Shown here piece after piece: positions 47,346 through 56,606 of a stretch of DNA of 64,000 bases. The notes below the pieces were generated by a model. It ran no database searches. It saw only the letters and a list, made by a program, of their open reading frames with translations, and was not told where the DNA came from. A program made the position numbers and the translations under genes. Numbering within the stretch: the first letter of the stretch is position 1; every line of letters starts with the position of its first letter. The DNA comes from Marinobacter psychrophilus (lineage in GTDB: Bacteria > Pseudomonadota > Gammaproteobacteria > Pseudomonadales > Oleiphilaceae): the NCBI RefSeq assembly GCF_001043175.1, contig NZ_CP011494.1:3658001-3722000 (forward strand). Direction: 5' to 3'.

Positions 47346-48530
47346 TCAGGAAACTGCGTTGTGCAGCGCCGGCAACTGCCGCGACAACGCCTGCTTCTCC
47401 ATGGCAAAGCGACCGGTTAGCGCGAAGCCTAACAGCTTACCTTCTGGATTATTAAACAGCGCTTTCACGTGATTGCCATCCTGCTCGACTTGCCAATACC
47501 CTTCCGCGCCCAACGGTGGTGGGTTTACCGCCGCCGGACAGCAAGGTGTTTTTATCATCACCGGCATGGCCGGGTAGAGCACCTCGCTACGCTCGCCGCT
47601 CAGGGTTTTTGCCAACGCTCGGGCGCTCGCCATTAGCGGCATAACGTACAGCAGCAGTTGTCCATCCACCTCAGCACAGTCGCCCAGGGCATACACATCC
47701 GGCGCCGAGGTTTCCAGTGCCCGATTCACCACAATACCGCGGTTCACCACTAGCCCGGCCTGTTGTGCCAGTTCGGTCCGCGGCCTTAACCCCACTGCCG
47801 AAATCACCACATCGGCCTGCAGTTGCCGGCCATTGGTCAGCGCCAGGATTACGCCACCATCGACTCCAGCCGGCACTTGCTCAATGCGATCAACCTGGGT
47901 CTCCAGGTGAAAAGTCACACCCAGCGCCTCCAGTTCATTTTGCAGCGCGCAAGCGGCCTGTTCAGGCATAAGCGTGGGCATCACCGTTGCCGAGGGCGCA
48001 ATCACTTCTACCTGATACCCGCCCAGAAGCAAATCATTGGCAAATTCACAGCCGATCAGTCCGGCGCCCATAATGGCCACTCGCTCAGCGCCCGTTAAGG
48101 CGGCACGGAAGGCACGGTAGTCGTTCAGGTCATTAATGGAATACACAGAACTGCTGCCACTACCAGCCAGATGCAGTGGTACCACTTCCGCACCCCAGGC
48201 CAGCACTAACTTGCTGTAGCTTTGCCAGTGGTCACCCAACAGAACTTGATGGGCTTGCGGATTCAGAGCGGTCACCCGGGTATGGGGTATCAGCTGCAGA
48301 TCAAACTGTTCAGCCATCGAATGCTGGCTAGCCTGAGCCAGGCCATTGGCATCTTTACCTTTACCAAAGCCGTTAGACAGCATGGGCTTTGAGTAGCTGA
48401 TGCCGTCATCGGCGGTTACCAGCAGTATGGGTGCGTCCGCGTTGTGCTTGCGCAGCTCCCGCACCAACGAGTAACCGGCCAAGCCACTGCCAACAATGAC
48501 AATGGGGTTGCGTTCAGAAGCTGTTGTCAT
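47346..48530 (-). CDS. rubB: Rubredoxin-NAD(+) reductase
   Basis: This 394-residue FAD/NAD(P)-dependent reductase passes electrons from NADH to rubredoxin. FAD-binding motif IVIVGSGLAGYSLVREL, NAD motif ERVAIMGAGLIGCEFANDLL, and the second FAD motif VYALGDCAEVDGQLLLYVMP. The length and C-terminal domain (MVIKTPCCPAAVNPP-like segment) are typical of alkane-hydroxylase reductases AlkT/RubB. It lies 12 bp downstream of the rubredoxin gene. No alkane hydroxylase is present in the window. Confidence 0.93.
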   Translation of the reverse strand: MTTASERNPIVIVGSGLAGYSLVRELRKHNADAPILLVTADDGISYSKPMLSNGFGKGKDANGLAQASQHSMAEQFDLQLIPHTRVTALNPQAHQVLLGDHWQSYSKLVLAWGAEVVPLHLAGSGSSSVYSINDLNDYRAFRAALTGAERVAIMGAGLIGCEFANDLLLGGYQVEVIAPSATVMPTLMPEQAACALQNELEALGVTFHLETQVDRIEQVPAGVDGGVILALTNGRQLQADVVISAVGLRPRTELAQQAGLVVNRGIVVNRALETSAPDVYALGDCAEVDGQLLLYVMPLMASARALAKTLSGERSEVLYPAMPVMIKTPCCPAAVNPPPLGAEGYWQVEQDGNHVKALFNNPEGKLLGFALTGRFAMEKQALSRQLPALHNAVS

Positions 48531-48542
48531 GCTGTACCCGCC

Positions 48543-48710
48543 TCAGTCGATTTCGATCATTTCAAAATCTTCCTTACCCACACCGCAGTCCGGGCACAAC
48601 CAGTCTTCTGGCACGTCATTCCAGGCCGTTCCTGGCTTAATACCGTCTTCCGGCCAGCCTTCGGCTTCGTCATAAATCAGCCCACACACCACACATTGCC
48701 ACTTCTTCAT
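48543..48710 (-). CDS. rubA: Rubredoxin
   Basis: This 55-residue iron-sulfur(-free Fe) electron carrier has both C-x-x-C iron ligands: [20 protein letters not shown] and [16 protein letters not shown]. It is the electron donor partner of the downstream reductase, serving alkane hydroxylase or oxygen-scavenging systems. AGGTAATG-like spacing gives a good site before the ATG. Confidence 0.97.
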   Translation of the reverse strand: MKKWQCVVCGLIYDEAEGWPEDGIKPGTAWNDVPEDWLCPDCGVGKEDFEMIEID

Positions 48711-48956
48711 TACCTGCTCCTGTTACTATTACTATTAATGACGCTTGCCGTTCATCTACGCTTCAAGTTGGCACCCGGGCCAATCGTACCGCGGAAAATA
48801 CACGGTCATTAACGCCCGCCGTAACCTTGCGACGGGGGTCAGTATGCCTGTTTTGCACGTGTAGCCATAAATACAGACCCCTCCATGCCCGGTTAGCTCT
48901 CCCTTCACACTCATCGCTCCGGTATAATCGCCCGCTTTAAGACAGGACCGCCCGTT
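48711..48956. promoter_or_regulatory. Rubredoxin/hpt divergent intergenic region
   Basis: 246 bp without a gene. A TATAAT -10 box at 48923-48928 fits an hpt promoter, with no clear -35. Nothing else supported. Confidence 0.4.
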
Positions 48957-49514
48957 ATGATCGATACCGTCGCCGAAATGAAGCAGGTAATGGCCGAAGC
49001 CGATTGCCTGGTTCCAAATCAGCAGGTACAGGCCGCTATTACTGCTCTGGCCAGCGCTATCACCGAACGCCTTGAAGGCAGCAACCCGCTGGTTTTCTGC
49101 GTGATGAACGGGGGCCTGATCACCACTGGCCAGCTGCTCACCCAGCTAAACTTTCCCGTTCAAGCCGAATACTTGCATGCCACCCGTTACCGCCAGGAAA
49201 CCACCGGCGGCATTCTGGAGTGGAAGCTGCGGCCGGAAGCTGACATGAACGACCGTATCATTCTGATTGTTGACGACATTCTGGACGAAGGTACGACCCT
49301 GTGCGCCATCGCCGATTATTGCCGCGCACACGGCGCAGCTGAAGTGCTGACCGCCGTACTGGTAGACAAACAGCACGATCGCAAATGTCGACCCGGTCTG
49401 AAAGCCGATTTCACCGGTATGGATGTCGAAGACCGCTTTCTGTTCGGCTTTGGTATGGACTACAAAGGCTACTGGCGTAATGCGCCTGGTATCTATGCTG
49501 TCAAAGGTCTGTAA
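48957..49514 (+). CDS. hpt: Hypoxanthine-guanine phosphoribosyltransferase
   Basis: This 185-residue purine-salvage enzyme converts hypoxanthine or guanine plus PRPP to IMP or GMP. The PRPP-binding motif is IILIVDDILDEGTTLCAIA, the flexible loop precedes it (FPVQAEYLHATRYRQETTGG) and the purine-recognition end contains RKCRPGLKADFTGMDVEDRFLFGFGMDY. The start ATG at 48957 follows GACAGGACC. The last 20 bp overlap the ubiC start. Confidence 0.92.
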   Translation: MIDTVAEMKQVMAEADCLVPNQQVQAAITALASAITERLEGSNPLVFCVMNGGLITTGQLLTQLNFPVQAEYLHATRYRQETTGGILEWKLRPEADMNDRIILIVDDILDEGTTLCAIADYCRAHGAAEVLTAVLVDKQHDRKCRPGLKADFTGMDVEDRFLFGFGMDYKGYWRNAPGIYAVKGL

Positions 49515-50085
49515 AAACAGCCCAACGGCGGCCTGCGCTCTAACAGTCCCACCGGCCTGCTGGTATCGCCAGCCAGCGGCCGCGGGCTTGCGCGACCCTC
49601 AGGTTCATGGCCCGGCGCGCTACTGGTTAAACGTTCAGGGCTCATTCACCCGAGCGTTGCAGCAACGCTGCCAGCAAAGCTTTCAGGTAGAAGTCGCCAG
49701 CGAAGGTTTTGCCCTGCCCCGCGTCGAAGAAGCCCGCAAGCTGAACATTCCCTGGCGCCAGCAAGCGTGGATTCGCGAAGTGCGCTTGTGCGGCGATGGC
49801 CAACCTTGGGTGTTGGCGCGTACCGTTATTCCCTTGGCCTGCCTGCAAGGGCCAGGCCGCCAGCTTCGCAACTTGGGCAACCGGCCACTGGGCGCCTACC
49901 TATTCAGCCACCGCCAGTGGCATCGAGGCCCACTCGAAACCGGGTTATGCAAGGGCACCCATAGCGGGCAACCGCGGCTGGCCCGGCGTTCGCTGTTTCA
50001 CACCCGCAGGCAAGGCCGCCAGCATTCGCTGATGGTGTGCGAATACCTGCTACCGCAGCTTTACTGCGGCGCAGAACGAACTTGA
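49495..50085 (+). CDS. ubiC: Chorismate-pyruvate lyase UbiC
   Basis: UbiC releases pyruvate from chorismate to make 4-hydroxybenzoate for ubiquinone. 196 residues. FALPRVEEARKLNIPWRQQAWIREVRLCG and WVLARTVIPLACLQGPGRQLRNLGNRPLG are conserved (the Arg and Glu/Pro active-site region), and RRSLFHTRRQGRQHSLMVCEYLLP closes the fold. It is followed by ubiA as expected. The start codon lies inside hpt (20 bp overlap) without a strong ribosome site, so it may begin a little later. Confidence 0.9.
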   Translation: MLSKVCKNSPTAACALTVPPACWYRQPAAAGLRDPQVHGPARYWLNVQGSFTRALQQRCQQSFQVEVASEGFALPRVEEARKLNIPWRQQAWIREVRLCGDGQPWVLARTVIPLACLQGPGRQLRNLGNRPLGAYLFSHRQWHRGPLETGLCKGTHSGQPRLARRSLFHTRRQGRQHSLMVCEYLLPQLYCGAERT

Positions 50086-50180
50086 TTCCGCCAGAGTTGG
50101 CAGCAGCTTTTTGACCCGCGCCCGGCACTGGCTATAATCCCCTGCACATTCACCGTTATTACCGACCAGCGAACCCTGCC

Positions 50181-51068
50181 ATGCTAGCCAACGCCTTACC
50201 CGATCACGTTCGTTTACGCCTGCGGGATTACGCCCTACTGCTGCGTCTGAACCGCCCCGTGGGCACGTTATTGTTGCTATGGCCCACCTATTGGGCGTTG
50301 TGGCTGGCCGCCGACGGCATGCCCAGTCTGAGCAACCTGATGGTATTCACGCTCGGCGTGTATTTTATGCGTGCAGCGGGTTGTGCCATTAATGACTTTG
50401 CTGACCGCGAATGGGACAGGCACGTCGAGCGCACCAAAGACCGGCCGTTAACCACCGGCCGCATCCAGCCCTGGGAAGCCGTCGCGCTGTTTGTTGGACT
50501 GGGCCTGGTATCTTTTTTAATGGTGCTGCTGTTTACCAACACGCTGACCCTCTATTTGGCTTTTGGTGGCGCTCTGTTGGCGTTTGTTTATCCCTTTATG
50601 AAGCGCTATACCCACCTACCCCAGGTATTTCTGGGCGCGGCCTTCGGCTGGAGCATTCCGATGGCCTGGGCTGCCCAAACCGGTGAACTCAGCCAAGTCA
50701 CCTGGCTACTGTTCATTGCCAATGTTATCTGGTCGGTGGTGTATGACACCTTTTACGCCATGGTCGATCGCGACGACGATCTGAAAGTGGGCATAAAATC
50801 CACCGCAGTGCTGTTTGGTGACGCCGACCGCCTGATCCTGGGCATTCTGCAAACCACCATCATCGCCATACTGCTGCTGGTCGGCCAACAGGCCGAACTG
50901 GGTACCTTTTACTATATGGGTTTGCTGACCATGGCTTGCCTGTTCATTTACCATCAATTTCTGGCCCGTGAGCGCGACCGGGCCGGATGCTTCAAAGCCT
51001 TTTTACACAATAACTGGGCAGGTTTTGCGCTGTTTGCCGGGCTGGCCGTTGATCGCATGCTCGCCTGA
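50181..51068 (+). CDS. ubiA: 4-hydroxybenzoate polyprenyltransferase UbiA
   Basis: This 295-residue inner-membrane enzyme attaches the isoprenoid tail to 4-hydroxybenzoate. Eight or so spans. The two Asp-rich metal motifs are NDFADREWDRHVERTKDRPL (about residues 72-92) and DTFYAMVDRDDDLKVGIKSTA (about 195-215). It is in the usual ubiC-ubiA-phoB order. Confidence 0.97.
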   Translation: MLANALPDHVRLRLRDYALLLRLNRPVGTLLLLWPTYWALWLAADGMPSLSNLMVFTLGVYFMRAAGCAINDFADREWDRHVERTKDRPLTTGRIQPWEAVALFVGLGLVSFLMVLLFTNTLTLYLAFGGALLAFVYPFMKRYTHLPQVFLGAAFGWSIPMAWAAQTGELSQVTWLLFIANVIWSVVYDTFYAMVDRDDDLKVGIKSTAVLFGDADRLILGILQTTIIAILLLVGQQAELGTFYYMGLLTMACLFIYHQFLARERDRAGCFKAFLHNNWAGFALFAGLAVDRMLA

Positions 51069-51085
51069 GCAAAACTCTCGACCCG

Positions 51086-51121
51086 CTGTCACACATCTGT
51101 AACAGTAAGCGGGTGTAATAC
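51086..51121 (+). promoter_or_regulatory. Pho box and promoter of phoBR
   Basis: CTGTCAC-ACAT-CTGTAAC (51086-51103) matches the PhoB consensus of two 7-mers with a 4 bp spacer. A TGTAAT/TAATAC -10 element (51114-51121) follows at the usual 10-12 bp. It indicates autoactivation of phoBR under phosphate limitation. Confidence 0.85.
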
Positions 51122-51157
51122 GGCGAATTCAACGCAACGCTAAAGCAGGTTACCGCC

Positions 51158-51850
51158 ATGCCCGAAAAAACCATTCTGATTGTAGACGACGAGTCTGCCA
51201 TTTGCGAAATGGTCACTGTGGCCCTGGAAATGGCGGGTTATGCCTGCCTGCAAGCCGCCGACGCAAAGGCTGCCCACACCCTGATTGTCGACAAGCGCCC
51301 GGATCTGATTTTGCTGGACTGGATGTTGCCAGACACCAGCGGTATCGAGCTGGCCCGGCGGCTGAAAAAAGACGATACTACTGCGGCAATTCCCATTATT
51401 ATGTTGACCGCAAAAGTCGAAGAAGATAACAAAATACTGGGTCTTGAATCCGGCGCCGACGACTATATCACCAAGCCATTTAGCCCGAGGGAATTGCTGG
51501 CCCGGCTAAAAGCCGTGCTGCGACGCAGCACTCCCGCCGGCGTTGATAGTGCTCTGGAAGTAGGCGGTCTGACTCTGGACCCGCTCAGCCACCGGGTTAG
51601 TAGTCAGTTCGGACAACTGGAACTGGGGCCAACAGAATACCGCATGCTGCAGTTTTTCATGAGCCATCAGGACCGGGTGTACAGTCGCAGCCAGCTGCTT
51701 GATCAGGTTTGGGGAGCAAACGTATATCTGGACGAGCGCACCGTAGACGTCCACATCCGCAGGTTGCGCAAAGCGCTTGGCACTCATCACGACCATCTAG
51801 TACAAACCGTTCGCGGTGCCGGCTACCGATTTTCCGCAGACCCCGGCTAA
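51158..51850 (+). CDS. phoB: Phosphate regulon response regulator PhoB
   Basis: This 230-residue OmpR-family activator has a receiver with IVDDESAICEMV, LILLDWMLPDTSG (phospho-Asp) and DDYITKPFSPRELL. The winged helix contains LGPTEYRMLQFFMSHQDRV and YLDERTVDVHIRRLRKAL with the terminal wing RGAGYRFS. It binds Pho boxes such as the one upstream of its own gene. The start is an ATG preceded by CAGGTTACC. Confidence 0.96.
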   Translation: MPEKTILIVDDESAICEMVTVALEMAGYACLQAADAKAAHTLIVDKRPDLILLDWMLPDTSGIELARRLKKDDTTAAIPIIMLTAKVEEDNKILGLESGADDYITKPFSPRELLARLKAVLRRSTPAGVDSALEVGGLTLDPLSHRVSSQFGQLELGPTEYRMLQFFMSHQDRVYSRSQLLDQVWGANVYLDERTVDVHIRRLRKALGTHHDHLVQTVRGAGYRFSADPG

Positions 51851-51878
51851 GCGCCGAACCCGTTACGGACTCATTGCC

Positions 51879-53204
51879 ATGCAACAGAACTGGTCACAAT
51901 ACCTGCGTTTGATGATTGCCCTGCTAGGATTGAGCTTGCTGCTGGGTTGGCTGGTAGGCTTTCCACTTTACGGCTTGCTCGCCGGTCTGCTGCTTTACCT
52001 GGGCTGGACCCTCGCGCAAACAAAACGCCTGCTACGCTGGCTGGCGCAACCGGACACCGCCAGCGAAGCGCCAGACAGCGTAGGTTTGTGGGGTAATATT
52101 TTTGACGGCCTGAACAAACTCCAGAAACAGCACATCAAACACCGATCTGCGCTACAAGAGCGTCTTCAAAAGGTGCAACAATCCGCCAATGCCATGCGCG
52201 ATGGCGTGGTGATGACCGATTCCCGCGGCGCTATAGATTGGTGGAACGGCAGCGCAGATTACCTGCTAAATCTGCGTAACGGCACCGACCAGGGACAGCT
52301 GATTCAGAACCTGATTCGCCTACCCGCATTCATCCATTACTTTGAACAGAAACAATACCAGCAGCCATTGGAGCTAAACGCTCCGGCTCGCGCCCACCTG
52401 CGCCTGCAGATTCAAATCAGCCTGTTTGGCGATAACGATCGTCTATTGCTCATCAAAGACGTTACCCGCCTGCATCAGCTGGAACAGGTGCGGCAGGATT
52501 TTGTTAGCAACTTATCCCATGAAATGCGCACACCGCTGACCGTTATTAGCGGTTACCTGGAAACCCTGTCGGACCATAGCGATGAAGTACCGGCCAACTG
52601 GCAACGCGCTTTGGCCACCATGGCAGGCCAATCGGCGCGTATGGAAGCCTTAATTGCAGATCTGATCCTATTGTCGAAAATTGAAACCGGCGATCGCAAT
52701 CTGCACGAAGGCACCGTTGATGCAGGCACTCTGCTGAGACAGGTCTGCAATGACGCAAACGCCCTCAGTGGCGGCAAGCAACACCGAATTGAGCTGACAA
52801 TCGACGGCCCGACGCAAATACGCGGCGACTTGTCACAGTTGCGCAGCGGGGTTTCTAATCTGATTTTTAACGCGGTAAAGTACACCCCTGCACAAGGCCA
52901 GATTCGCGTTCACTGGAGCGCCGGCGAACAAGGTCCACTGCTAACGGTGGAAGACAACGGCATTGGTATAGACCCAACCCACATTCCGCGGCTAACGGAA
53001 CGCTTTTATCGCGCTGACCCCAGTCGCCACAAAGACACCGGCGGCACGGGGCTGGGTCTGGCTATTGTTAAGCACGTGCTGTTGAACCACGATGGACAAC
53101 TGATAATCAGTAGCAGCCTGGGGAAGGGCAGTACCTTTAGTTGCCAATTCCCCGCGCAGCGGATCGTTGCTAGCGAGGCGCTACCGCTCGAAAGTGGGCA
53201 ATAA
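51879..53204 (+). CDS. phoR: Phosphate regulon sensor histidine kinase PhoR
   Basis: 441 residues, membrane-bound partner of PhoB. A short N-terminal membrane region (LMIALLGLSLLLGWLVGF and YGLLAGLLLYLGWTL) without a large periplasmic domain, then a PAS-like domain (QQSANAMRDGVVMTDSRGAID). The DHp motif is FVSNLSHEMRTPLTVISGYLETL. The ATPase contains NLIFNAVKYTPAQG, VEDNGIGIDPTHI and GTGLGLAIVKHVL. It sits 28 bp downstream of phoB. Its end overlaps the convergent response regulator gene by 35 bp. Confidence 0.96.
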   Translation: MQQNWSQYLRLMIALLGLSLLLGWLVGFPLYGLLAGLLLYLGWTLAQTKRLLRWLAQPDTASEAPDSVGLWGNIFDGLNKLQKQHIKHRSALQERLQKVQQSANAMRDGVVMTDSRGAIDWWNGSADYLLNLRNGTDQGQLIQNLIRLPAFIHYFEQKQYQQPLELNAPARAHLRLQIQISLFGDNDRLLLIKDVTRLHQLEQVRQDFVSNLSHEMRTPLTVISGYLETLSDHSDEVPANWQRALATMAGQSARMEALIADLILLSKIETGDRNLHEGTVDAGTLLRQVCNDANALSGGKQHRIELTIDGPTQIRGDLSQLRSGVSNLIFNAVKYTPAQGQIRVHWSAGEQGPLLTVEDNGIGIDPTHIPRLTERFYRADPSRHKDTGGTGLGLAIVKHVLLNHDGQLIISSSLGKGSTFSCQFPAQRIVASEALPLESGQ

Positions 53205-54054
53205 AGCGCGACAGGTCTTCCATTTTTCTCGGATCTTCATCTACAAAGCGGATAGTGGCGCTGATAAAGTCTGTGTCCTGGCGTTTGTCGACCGCCTGAA
53301 GCTGATGCACGTATCCGTTTAACCGCGCAACATCAGTTTCCGAAATTTCAATATCCACCACCGCTTGGTCCAGGATGCCGGGAAACTGCTGGTCGCGGCG
53401 GGCAATCACCCGAACCTCGTTGAGGTTGATGTCTTTTACCACCGACTGCAAGGTGTGGTCAGAAAAACGCACGGTGGCCATATTCATCACTGGGCGCGCC
53501 TTTGCGGTGGGTTGGCGCTGGGGAAACGCCGCAACTGCCTCAACAGCGGCCGGCTCCGCAGGCGTTGCAGAAGCGGTCGGGAGCTCCGTTTTACGGGTCA
53601 ACAGAGAGGCCGAAAGTGCCAAGGCATCGGCCTGAACCGCAGGTGCCTTGCCAGCGTTTGCCATGGCCTGCGCCAACGTTTGTCCCATAACTTTGCGTAT
53701 TTTTTTACCCAGACCGTCAGGGCTGAACGGTTTGCCCAGATAGTCCGACACGCCCTGCTGTATGGCTTCAATTACGTGGCTTTTATCGCCGCGGCTGGTA
53801 ATCATAATAAACGGCACTTTGGCGTACTGGGGCTGTTGTCGCATCCACTGCAGCAGCTCCAGCCCTGACATTTCCGGCATTTCCCAGTCGCAGAGAATCA
53901 AGTCAAAGGTGGTGCGTGACATCAGCATCTGCGCTTTTTTGCCGTTAGCAGCATCGATGGTCTCGATAATCGGAAACTGCTGCCTGACTGCACGCTTGAT
54001 CAGGTCCCGCACAAAGCTGGCGTCATCTACTACCAGTGCTGTCAGCATCGCCAT
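53170..54054 (-). CDS. CheY-type response regulator with a C-terminal PilZ-like or novel output domain
   Basis: 294 residues. The receiver (residues 4-125) has LVVDDASFVRDLIKRAV, LILCDWEMPEMSG, MITSRGDKSHV and DYLGKPFSPDGLGKKI. A Pro/Ala-rich linker follows (about 130-190), then a C-terminal domain (MATVRFSDHTLQSVVKDINLNEVRVIAR, then a beta-rich PilZ-like pattern ending with an alpha-helical tail). A similar regulator occurs near phoU/phoR in Pseudomonas. No DNA-binding motif is evident, so c-di-GMP or protein-interaction output is possible. Convergent with phoR, 3' ends overlapping by 35 bp. Confidence 0.8.
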   Translation of the reverse strand: MAMLTALVVDDASFVRDLIKRAVRQQFPIIETIDAANGKKAQMLMSRTTFDLILCDWEMPEMSGLELLQWMRQQPQYAKVPFIMITSRGDKSHVIEAIQQGVSDYLGKPFSPDGLGKKIRKVMGQTLAQAMANAGKAPAVQADALALSASLLTRKTELPTASATPAEPAAVEAVAAFPQRQPTAKARPVMNMATVRFSDHTLQSVVKDINLNEVRVIARRDQQFPGILDQAVVDIEISETDVARLNGYVHQLQAVDKRQDTDFISATIRFVDEDPRKMEDLSRFIAHFRAVAPR

Positions 54055-54272
54055 TGGATCGACCTTCTATTACGCTGTTTTTCGTATGTTATACATTACT
54101 ATAAAACAAACCCTCACCATAGAAGCCCGTCGCGTAAAGTACGGTTCCATCTTGTGGGTGTAGGTTACTGATTTGTCACCCGCCAGCAGTGGCAAGTGTG
54201 TTTTTAGGACCGCAAAAAACGCTACTATGGACGTCAATAATACGTCCTACGCCCATTTTCCGGAGGTTCTAC

Positions 54273-55529
54273 GTGCCCGTCTCCATTTCCCGCCTTCTTC
54301 GCCCGGCCGCCACGGCCCTGTGTGCCGGCATGCTGGCCGCTATGCCGCTGAACGCCAGCGCCAGCCTTGCCGACAAGGCCACGGACCAGCCTGCTGCGCT
54401 CAACAGTTTTGAGACGTGCAAAGCAGATTTGCAACAACAGGCCATAGCCGCCGGCGTTAGCGCTGAAACCGCGCGCAGCGTCTTGGCTGACGCGGAGTAT
54501 CTGGAACGGGTAATTGAGCTGGACCGGCGCCAGCCGGAATTTACCACGCCCTTTGCTGACTATTTGAACCGCCGGGTAAACGACACTCGCATCAATACCG
54601 GCCGTCAGCTATTAATAGAGCACGCCGATCTACTGCAACGAGTGACCAATGAAACCGGCGTGCCCGCCGCCTATTTGCTGTCCTTCTGGGGCTTGGAAAC
54701 CAACTACGGCAGCTATTTTGGCAAAATGTCGGTGCCCAGCTCATTAGCGACACTGGCTTGTGATGAGCGCCGCAAGACCTTTTTTACCCGCCAGCTGATT
54801 GCTGCTCTGCAGATTGTTGACGAAGGCGCCATTAGCCCTGAGCAAATGGAAGGTTCCTGGGCCGGTGCTATGGGCCACGTGCAGTTCATGCCCACGGTCT
54901 TTTTGAAGCACGCCGTCGACGCAGACGGCGATGGCCGCCGTGATTTGTGGAACAGCCTGCCAGACGCGCTGATGTCAGCCGGGCAATTTTTGCAATCGAT
55001 GGGATGGGATGGCGACTACCGCTGGGGTCGTGAAGTACAGCTACCCGAAAACTTTAACTTTGCCCTGGCCGATGGCCGTCGTCAATCTCTGCAGCAGTGG
55101 AACCAGCTTGGCGTTACCAATGCGTCAGGCGGGCCCCTGGCCGAGGAGGCGATTGATGCAGCATTGATCGTACCCGCCGGCCACCAAGGCCCAGCGTTTT
55201 TGGCCTATCACAATTTTAAAGTGATTATGGGCTGGAATCGCTCGGAATTTTACGCCATCGCCGTGGGCCATCTGGCCGACCGTATCGCCGGTGCAGGCGG
55301 GTTACAAAACCCTCCCCCGGTCGATGCGCTTGCGCTGTCCCGCGACAACATCATGCAGTTACAGCAGCAGCTGGAACAACGTGGATATTCCGCCGGCGCG
55401 CCAGATGGCATTATGGGCCCGGCCACCCGCGCCGCTATCCGTCAGTACCAAATTACCAACGGGCTGGTCGCCGACGGTTATCCGGGGCCTCAGGTTTTAC
55501 GCGTTTTGCAGATAACGCCGGTACTTTGA
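54273..55529 (+). CDS. Lytic murein transglycosylase (MltB-like) with peptidoglycan-binding domain
   Basis: 418 residues from GTG at 54273 (GGAGG, 6 bp upstream); an earlier ATG at 54189 would add 28 unlikely residues. Signal peptide PAATALCAGMLAAMPLNASA. The SLT/MltB catalytic domain shows AYLLSFWGLETNYGSYFGKM (catalytic Glu), FFTRQLIAALQIVDEGAISPEQMEGSWAGAMGHVQFMPT, and GDYRWGREVQLPENF. The C-terminal peptidoglycan-binding repeat is MQLQQQLEQRGYSAGAPDGIMGPATRAAIRQYQ. It cleaves glycan strands in the periplasm during wall turnover. Confidence 0.93.
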   Translation: MPVSISRLLRPAATALCAGMLAAMPLNASASLADKATDQPAALNSFETCKADLQQQAIAAGVSAETARSVLADAEYLERVIELDRRQPEFTTPFADYLNRRVNDTRINTGRQLLIEHADLLQRVTNETGVPAAYLLSFWGLETNYGSYFGKMSVPSSLATLACDERRKTFFTRQLIAALQIVDEGAISPEQMEGSWAGAMGHVQFMPTVFLKHAVDADGDGRRDLWNSLPDALMSAGQFLQSMGWDGDYRWGREVQLPENFNFALADGRRQSLQQWNQLGVTNASGGPLAEEAIDAALIVPAGHQGPAFLAYHNFKVIMGWNRSEFYAIAVGHLADRIAGAGGLQNPPPVDALALSRDNIMQLQQQLEQRGYSAGAPDGIMGPATRAAIRQYQITNGLVADGYPGPQVLRVLQITPVL

Positions 55530-55572
55530 TACGCCGGTAGATAACCTTACTCACCAAAATGATGCGATCTTC

Positions 55573-56601
55573 ATGGACTCAATCACGCAGATGGCTCTTG
55601 GCGCTTCCATCGCAGGCCTTGTAGCCGGTAAAACGCTCGGGCGATCGGTTCTGATCACCGGCGCGCTATTAGGCACGCTTCCCGATCTAGACGTGCTGAT
55701 TGATTATGGCTCGGCCGTCGCCAATTTCACCCAGCACCGGGGTTTTAGCCACTCGTTGTTTGTACTTGCACCTCTGTCGCTGCTGCTTGCAGCCCTGTTC
55801 TGGCGCTGGAAGCCACAACTTGGGTTTTCCCGCTGGCTGTTACTCACCGCGCTGGTGTTGCTGACACACCCTATTCTGGACACCTTCACCACCTACGGTA
55901 CACAACTGTTCTGGCCCCTTGGCCGGCCGCTGGCTATCAGCAGTGTTTTTATTATCGACCCTCTGTATACGCTACCGCTGCTGGCGGGCTGCGCTGCTTT
56001 TTTGCTGCGGCCTGCGGCTGTACGCGTCTTAGCGGCCGGCCTGCTGCTGTCCACCGGGTATCTCGGTTGGTCGTTTGCAGCTCAGCAGGTAATAACCGAA
56101 CGCGTGCAACCAGCCCTTGCCAGCGCAGGCTTTGCCGACGCCGAACTTCTGGTGCAGCCTATGCCCTTCAACACGGTGCTCTGGCGCGCCACCGCAATCA
56201 CCGAACAGCAGCGTGTTGAAATCGTGACCGGTTTTTTGGATGGCGACAGCCCCTTAATGCTTGAATATTTCCCGCGCCAACCGGAGCTTGCCAATTCTGT
56301 TGCGCAACTGCCTGAAACCCGTCGCCTGGAATGGTTTACCCGGGGTTTTCTTGATTATCAGACACGCAACGGTGAAATTACCGCCACCGATGTGCGCCTG
56401 GGCATTCCCGGGGCGCATCCTTTTACATTTGTTCTTGCCAATGAGCGGGATGGCGCACTGGTGAACGGCAATGGCGAACAAGCACCCAGGCCCGCCTTTA
56501 ATAACGCTGCGCTGCCCCTGCTGTGGGGCCGCATAACCGGCGCCATCCCGATTCTGTGCCTAGCCAACCTTGCCACGCCAGCTCCCGGCCAGGAGTGTTG
56601 A
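55573..56601 (+). CDS. Membrane metal-dependent hydrolase-like protein (DUF457/YdjM family)
   Basis: This 342-residue membrane protein has several spans. Putative metal ligands are arranged as LGTLPDLDVLIDYG, QHRGFSHSLFVLAPL and HPILDTFTTYGTQLFWPL, the conserved His/Asp pattern of the DUF457/YdjM family. The C-terminal third is a soluble extension (MPFNTVLWRATAITEQQRVE). Members are annotated as metal-dependent hydrolases without a proven substrate, and an LPS- or envelope-linked role is possible. It is followed immediately by rsuA on the same strand. Confidence 0.85.
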   Translation: MDSITQMALGASIAGLVAGKTLGRSVLITGALLGTLPDLDVLIDYGSAVANFTQHRGFSHSLFVLAPLSLLLAALFWRWKPQLGFSRWLLLTALVLLTHPILDTFTTYGTQLFWPLGRPLAISSVFIIDPLYTLPLLAGCAAFLLRPAAVRVLAAGLLLSTGYLGWSFAAQQVITERVQPALASAGFADAELLVQPMPFNTVLWRATAITEQQRVEIVTGFLDGDSPLMLEYFPRQPELANSVAQLPETRRLEWFTRGFLDYQTRNGEITATDVRLGIPGAHPFTFVLANERDGALVNGNGEQAPRPAFNNAALPLLWGRITGAIPILCLANLATPAPGQEC

Positions 56602-56606
56602 AGTCC

